Below the pieces are notes generated by a model. It made no database searches and was not told the DNA's origin. It saw only the letters and a list, made by a program, of their open reading frames with translations. This document shows, piece by piece, positions 7,077 through 10,399 of a stretch of DNA of 10,399 bases (position 1 is its first letter; each line of letters starts with the position of its first letter). Source of the DNA: an uncultured Clostridia bacterium (lineage in GTDB: Bacteria > Bacillota > Clostridia > Christensenellales > UBA1242); the NCBI GenBank assembly GCA_947366645.1, contig CANBAX010000022.1, positions 1-10,399 of the forward strand, written 5' to 3'. A program made the translations under genes and the position numbers.

Positions 7077-7322
7077 TTATCTGTATAGTTCTAAATTTTC
7101 ATATAAAAAGTTATTATCGCTTAAAAATTCAGATATTGTCATATCCAAACTATAAGCCAAAATTATAATGGTAGAAAGTTTAATATCTTTATATTCTTTA
7201 TGTAAAATACTCTGAATTCCGTTTGGAGTAATGCCTGAAAGTCTAGAAAGTTTGTATATGCTCCAACCTCGTTCACTCATTTTTCTTCCTAATTTATCTG
7301 ATACAGCTTCCACTATTGTCAT
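7077..7322 (-). CDS. Small XRE-family (Cro/C1-type) helix-turn-helix regulator
   Basis: An 81-residue protein made almost wholly of one Cro/C1-type DNA-binding domain. Residues of about 8-65 show the five-helix pattern: LGRKMSERGWSIYKLSRLSG (helices 1-2), ITPNGIQSILHKE (recognition helix), and LSTIIILAYSLDMTISEFLS (helices 4-5). The short C-terminal tail has no sensor or catalytic domain. Such proteins act as dimeric repressors or as toxin-antitoxin and phage-type switches. No toxin-like gene is next to it, so its target is unknown. The start is well supported by AGGAGG (7328-7333, read on the minus strand) five bases before the ATG. The start region GGTCGTAATGACA reads like the reverse complement of the nearby repeat head with one change. 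No terminator was seen after the stop, where the repeat array begins. Confidence 0.82.
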   Translation of the reverse strand: MTIVEAVSDKLGRKMSERGWSIYKLSRLSGITPNGIQSILHKEYKDIKLSTIIILAYSLDMTISEFLSDNNFLYENLELYR

Positions 7323-7365
7323 TACGACCTCCTAAAACAGTTATACTACATAAAAGTAAAAATGC

Positions 7366-7384
7366 TGTCTTGTATATCTAGACA
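7366..7384. promoter_or_regulatory. Small dyad TGTCT-N9-AGACA upstream of the HTH gene (possible operator)
   Basis: The arms TGTCT (7366-7370) and AGACA (7380-7384) centre about 53 bases upstream of the HTH start. The same half-sites occur in the dyad before the terminase gene (TGTCT-N6-AGACA at 1273-1288). Short, AT-rich and possibly chance. Confidence 0.2.
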
Positions 7385-7490
7385 ATTTGGTGTTAATTCT
7401 TAAATATGACTGACTGGATAATACACACATTAACTTAGGCTATTAATATTTAATCTTTTTTGGCATTTCAAACAAGATTTTTTATGCTAA

Positions 7491-7507
7491 CCGCAGCGGA
7501 GAAATCT
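7491..7507 (+). repeat. Tail-only repeat fragment
   Basis: CCGCAGCGGAGAAATCT matches the last 17 bases of the short unit at 7545-7572 without its head. It is followed near 7521 by a degenerate head (TTTCACTTCGACAA). Confidence 0.65.
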
Positions 7508-7544
7508 ATTTTCTTTACATTTTCACTTCGACAACTCCCGCCAC

Positions 7545-7572
7545 TGTCATTTCGACCGCAGCGGAGAAATCT
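7545..7572 (+). repeat. Short 28-bp repeat unit
   Basis: Head TGTCATTTCGACCG is joined directly to tail CAGCGGAGAAATCT, exactly ten bases shorter than the full units because the AAACGCAGTG-type middle is absent. Same orientation as all other copies. It lies in the 343-bp gene-free gap between the HTH gene and valS, which otherwise holds AT-rich sequence, the dyad at 7366-7384 and the valS promoter. Confidence 0.8.
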
Positions 7573-7614
7573 AAAATTTTCTAATTTCTAAGTATTATCT
7601 GTCTTAATAATTGC

Positions 7615-7643
7615 TTGCTTTTTTTAAAGTAAAAATATATACT
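7615..7643 (+). promoter_or_regulatory. Sigma-A-type promoter of valS
   Basis: TTGCTT (7615-7620) and TATACT (7638-7643) are spaced by exactly 17 bases, predicting a start near 7650. The leader would be about 16 bases, holding only the ribosome-binding site GGAG at 7657-7660. This leaves no room for a T-box. Confidence 0.6.
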
Positions 7644-7665
7644 TAATCTATTAAGCGGAGAAAAA

Positions 7666-10254
7666 ATGGAAAAGACATACAACCCACAAGAATTTGAGAA
7701 GAAAATATATAGTAAATGGCTTGAAAAGAGATATTTTTCGCCAACGCCAGATGAGAGGGAAAGTTACACTATAGTAATGCCACCGCCAAATGTAACAGGT
7801 AAGGCTCATGTTGGCCATGCACTTAATACTACAATACAAGATGTGCTTATTAGAACAAAGAGAATGCAGGGGTATAACGCGTTATGGGTTCCAGGCACCG
7901 ACCATGCGGCACTTGCCACTGAGGAGATGATAGTAAAACACCTTGCCAAACAAAATCTGACAAAAGATGAGGTGGGACGAGAGAAGTTTCTTCAGATAGG
8001 CGAACAGTGGTATAAAGATTATGGAAATACAATAATAGACCAGTTTAAGTCTATTGGTTTGTCATGTGACTGGGAAAGACTTGCCTTCACAATGAATGAA
8101 AATCTTTCAAGGGCTGTAAGACATGTTTTTGTTGATTATTTTAATCGTGGGCTTATATATAAAGGCAAGAGGGTGGTAAATTACTGCCCACATTGCCATA
8201 CAAGTATAAGTGATAATGAAAATGTCCATATCGACCAAGTGACTTCGTTATGGCATATACGCTATCCATTTGCTGATGGTAGCGGCTATGTAACTGTTGC
8301 AACAACCCGCCCAGAAACAATATTTGGAGATACTGCAGTTGCAGTAAATCCAAATGATAAAAGGTATCAAGATAAGATAGGTAAAGATTTAATACTTCCT
8401 TTAGTTGGAAAGAAGATAAAACTTATCGGCGATGAATATTGTGAAATGGGCTTTGGAACAGGTGCGGTAAAAATCACACCAGCCCACGACCCAAATGATT
8501 ATGAGGTCGGGCTTCGACATAACCTTGATATTGTCACTTGTATAGATGATGAGGGCAAACTCATGGAAATAGCCGGCAAATTCGAGGGCATGGATAGAAT
8601 AAAAGCTCGCCCTGAGATAGAGAAGGCGCTAAAAGAGGGTGGATATCTTGTAAAGGTGGAAAAGTATAAAAACCAAGTAGGCACCTGCGATAGATGTGGG
8701 TCGTTTACCGAACCAAAAATATCTACTCAGTGGTTTGTAAAGATGAACGACCTTGTTAAGCCTGCTATCGAGGCTGTAAAGAAAGGCGAGATAAAGTTTG
8801 TGCCAAAACGCTTTGAAAAGACTTATCTAAATTGGCTAGAACATAGTCAGGACTGGTGTATATCAAGGCAAATTTGGCTGGGGCATAGACTGCCAGTATA
8901 CAACTGCCAAGCCTGTGAACATACATTCGCAAGCGAGAACACCCCAGACCAGTGTCCAAGATGTCATAATAGGCGTTTTGCACAAGAAACTGATGTGCTT
9001 GACACATGGTTTTCTTCTGCCCTTTGGCCTTTTTCAGTACTTGGCTATCCTGATAAAACAGAAGATTTGGCATATTATTACCCAACTTCAACACTTGTTA
9101 CCGCACAAGACATCATCACTTTCTGGGTATCCAAAATGGTATTTTCTGGACTTGAATTTATGAAGAAAGTGCCATTTAAAAAGGTAGTAATAAATGGGAT
9201 AGTAAGGGACGCTAAGGGCATGAAAATGTCAAAGCATCTCGGTAATGGAATAGACCCAATAGAAATGGTTGAGAAATATGGTGCAGACAGTTTAAGACTA
9301 TCTCTTGTCAGCGGCATGAGTATGGGTACAGATTTAAAATATAGTGAAGATAAGGCAAAAGAAGCAAAAATTTTCATCAATAAACTATATAATGCGGGCA
9401 AGTTTGTGCTTCAGAATGTGGAGGGAATACAAGTAATTCCGCTTTCAAAACTTAAACTTCAACAAAGAGATAAATGGATACTTTCAAATCTAGATAAACT
9501 CATAAAATCGGTTACAAAAAATATAGATAAATATTCACTTGGTGTGACAGTGTCAAATCTTATAGAGTTCACAACCTCTAAATTCTGTGACTGGTACTTA
9601 GAGGGCGCAAAAAATGACTTGTATGGAAATAATGAAGAAAAAAGGACTGCAACACAAAATGTACTACTTTATGTTTATACAAATCTCTTAAAACTTTTCC
9701 ATCCATTCATACCATTTGTCACTGAGTATATTTATCAAAATCTTCCTGTACATGATGAAACAATTATGTTTTCAGCCTATCCAAAAAAGGTGGAGGTAAG
9801 GGGACTAAAAAATGATTATGAAAAGGTAATAAATTTAGTAAAACAGATAAGGGCGGTGCGTTCACAATTTCAAATGCCAGATAATATGCGTACAAAACTT
9901 CATATGCAAATTTTATCAGACGAAAAACTTATTAAAGAAAGTTTAAATGATATAGTAAAACTCGGGTTTGGTACAGAAATAGTAATGGAAGCGCCAAAAC
10001 AGGAGTGCGTAAAGGTAATTAGTGAAATTGCTAATGTATATATTCCAATTTCACGGGATACAGAGAAGGAAAAGACGCGACTAAATAAAGAGATAGACTC
10101 GGTTAAATTTGAAATTATACGCTCCGAGAAAATGCTTGCGAACGCTGGCTTTATAAGCAAAGCCCCTAAAGCACTTGTAGATAAAGAAAATGAAAAACTT
10201 GAAAAGAATAAAGAACTTTTGAAGAAATTGAATTTGGAGTTAAAAAATCTATGA
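7666..10254 (+). CDS. valS: Valyl-tRNA synthetase
   Basis: Charges tRNA-Val with valine in the cytosol and edits mischarged threonine. The 862-residue length is typical for a bacterial class I ValRS. Visible in order: the HIGH signature PPPNVTGKAHVGH (HVGH at 48-51); the GTDHAA segment near 80; the inserted CP1 editing domain with TTRPETIFGDTAVAV and the GTGAVKITPAHDPND motif; zinc-type Cys pairs (CDRCG, CQAC and CPRC); DVLDTWFSSALWPFS; and the second signature as KMSKH (520-524), with His where Ser is usual. The anticodon-binding helical domain follows (DKWILSNLDKL, and later FHPFIPFVTEYIYQNLP). The final 65 or so residues form the charged coiled-coil arm characteristic of ValRS, which contacts the tRNA. 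GGAG (7657-7660) is five bases before the ATG. The stop overlaps the next gene by four bases, so the two are probably co-transcribed. Confidence 0.97.
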   Translation: MEKTYNPQEFEKKIYSKWLEKRYFSPTPDERESYTIVMPPPNVTGKAHVGHALNTTIQDVLIRTKRMQGYNALWVPGTDHAALATEEMIVKHLAKQNLTKDEVGREKFLQIGEQWYKDYGNTIIDQFKSIGLSCDWERLAFTMNENLSRAVRHVFVDYFNRGLIYKGKRVVNYCPHCHTSISDNENVHIDQVTSLWHIRYPFADGSGYVTVATTRPETIFGDTAVAVNPNDKRYQDKIGKDLILPLVGKKIKLIGDEYCEMGFGTGAVKITPAHDPNDYEVGLRHNLDIVTCIDDEGKLMEIAGKFEGMDRIKARPEIEKALKEGGYLVKVEKYKNQVGTCDRCGSFTEPKISTQWFVKMNDLVKPAIEAVKKGEIKFVPKRFEKTYLNWLEHSQDWCISRQIWLGHRLPVYNCQACEHTFASENTPDQCPRCHNRRFAQETDVLDTWFSSALWPFSVLGYPDKTEDLAYYYPTSTLVTAQDIITFWVSKMVFSGLEFMKKVPFKKVVINGIVRDAKGMKMSKHLGNGIDPIEMVEKYGADSLRLSLVSGMSMGTDLKYSEDKAKEAKIFINKLYNAGKFVLQNVEGIQVIPLSKLKLQQRDKWILSNLDKLIKSVTKNIDKYSLGVTVSNLIEFTTSKFCDWYLEGAKNDLYGNNEEKRTATQNVLLYVYTNLLKLFHPFIPFVTEYIYQNLPVHDETIMFSAYPKKVEVRGLKNDYEKVINLVKQIRAVRSQFQMPDNMRTKLHMQILSDEKLIKESLNDIVKLGFGTEIVMEAPKQECVKVISEIANVYIPISRDTEKEKTRLNKEIDSVKFEIIRSEKMLANAGFISKAPKALVDKENEKLEKNKELLKKLNLELKNL

Positions 10255-10399
10255 GAAAGATGACAAAATTTAAAGACCTACCTAAAAATCAAAAAGTTTT
10301 TAGAATAGTAAACCTCTGCTTTATGTCAGCCATAGCCCTTGCCGCGTTAGGACTTGTTATATACTATGCTGTGATAGGTGACCCAGAAGATCGGAAGAG
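10251..10399 (+). CDS. Membrane protein of unknown function (3' end missing)
   Basis: The ATG overlaps the valS stop as ATGA, a typical arrangement for translational coupling; GGAG lies at about 10236-10239. A second ATG at 10260 is an alternative start. The visible part has a short basic N-terminus (RKMTKFKDLPKNQKVFR) and one hydrophobic helix (MSAIALAALGLVIYYAVIG), so it is an inner-membrane or secreted protein. The product is not recognised. It is not folC, which often follows valS. The final four residues or so are encoded by what looks like adapter sequence and should not be trusted. Confidence 0.6.
   Translation, partial: MRKMTKFKDLPKNQKVFRIVNLCFMSAIALAALGLVIYYAVIGDPEDRK
10388..10399 (+). 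other. Illumina adapter stem at the contig end (artefact)
   Basis: AGATCGGAAGAG, the 12-base stem shared by both TruSeq read-through adapters, forms the exact right-hand end. It is probably not genomic. Confidence 0.88.

Noticed and set aside
6899..7168. Plus-strand open frame of 89 codons
   Set aside because: It runs through the repeat array, gives repeated SFRP and CHFDR-type peptides from the repeat heads, lacks a ribosome-binding site and overlaps the well-supported HTH gene.
7338..7345. Promoter -10 box (TATAAC on the minus strand) for the HTH gene
   Set aside because: Transcription would start inside the ribosome-binding site and no suitable -35 box lies upstream.
7651..10160. Long minus-strand open frames within valS
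   Set aside because: They are shadows of the strongly supported valS frame, with no ribosome-binding sites or recognisable domains.

Overview
The window looks like a whole short-read contig from a low-GC, Gram-positive-type bacterium, most likely an uncultured Clostridia-like gut lineage. This is inferred from AT-rich DNA, frequent ATA, AGA and AGG codons, GGAGG-type ribosome-binding sites, a lipoprotein-type solute-binding protein and single-span surface proteins. The standard genetic code fits. The last 12 bases (10388-10399) match the common stem of Illumina TruSeq adapters, so the right edge is probably untrimmed adapter rather than genome.

Region 1 (1-5200) holds a phage-derived pair mixed with surface-protein genes. 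The 3' part of a sigma-region-4-like phage regulator (1-468) meets, tail to tail, a minus-strand gene for a secreted SH3-type membrane protein (463-1227). A terminase large-subunit gene (1318-2750) follows on the plus strand. It keeps every ATPase and nuclease motif but is broken by one missing A near its 5' end. Next, behind its own good promoter, is a large GLUG-repeat surface protein with a C-terminal anchor (2840-5164), closed by a strong intrinsic terminator. No portal, protease, capsid or tail gene follows the terminase, so this is a phage remnant, a domesticated segment or an edge cut off by the contig.

Region 2 (5200-7660) is rich in repeats. Two arrays (5209-5414 and 6761-7056) and a small outlier group (7491-7572) carry a same-orientation dispersed repeat with head TGTCATTTCGACCG and tail AGCGGAGAAATCT. 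A lone minus-strand NMT1/THI5-like substrate-binding lipoprotein (5527-6528) lies between the two arrays, and a small minus-strand Cro/C1-type regulator (7077-7322) lies between the second array and the outliers.

Region 3 (7600-10399) is core housekeeping. Valyl-tRNA synthetase (7666-10254) has a clear promoter and a very short leader with no visible T-box. A partial membrane-protein gene (10251 to the end) is translationally coupled to it by a 4-base overlap.

No tRNA, rRNA, CRISPR array, transposase or riboswitch was seen. The points most worth a second look are the motif-complete but frameshifted terminase isolated among surface-protein genes, the modular repeat family, and the resemblance of the translation starts of both genes flanking the last repeat group to the repeat's own two ends.
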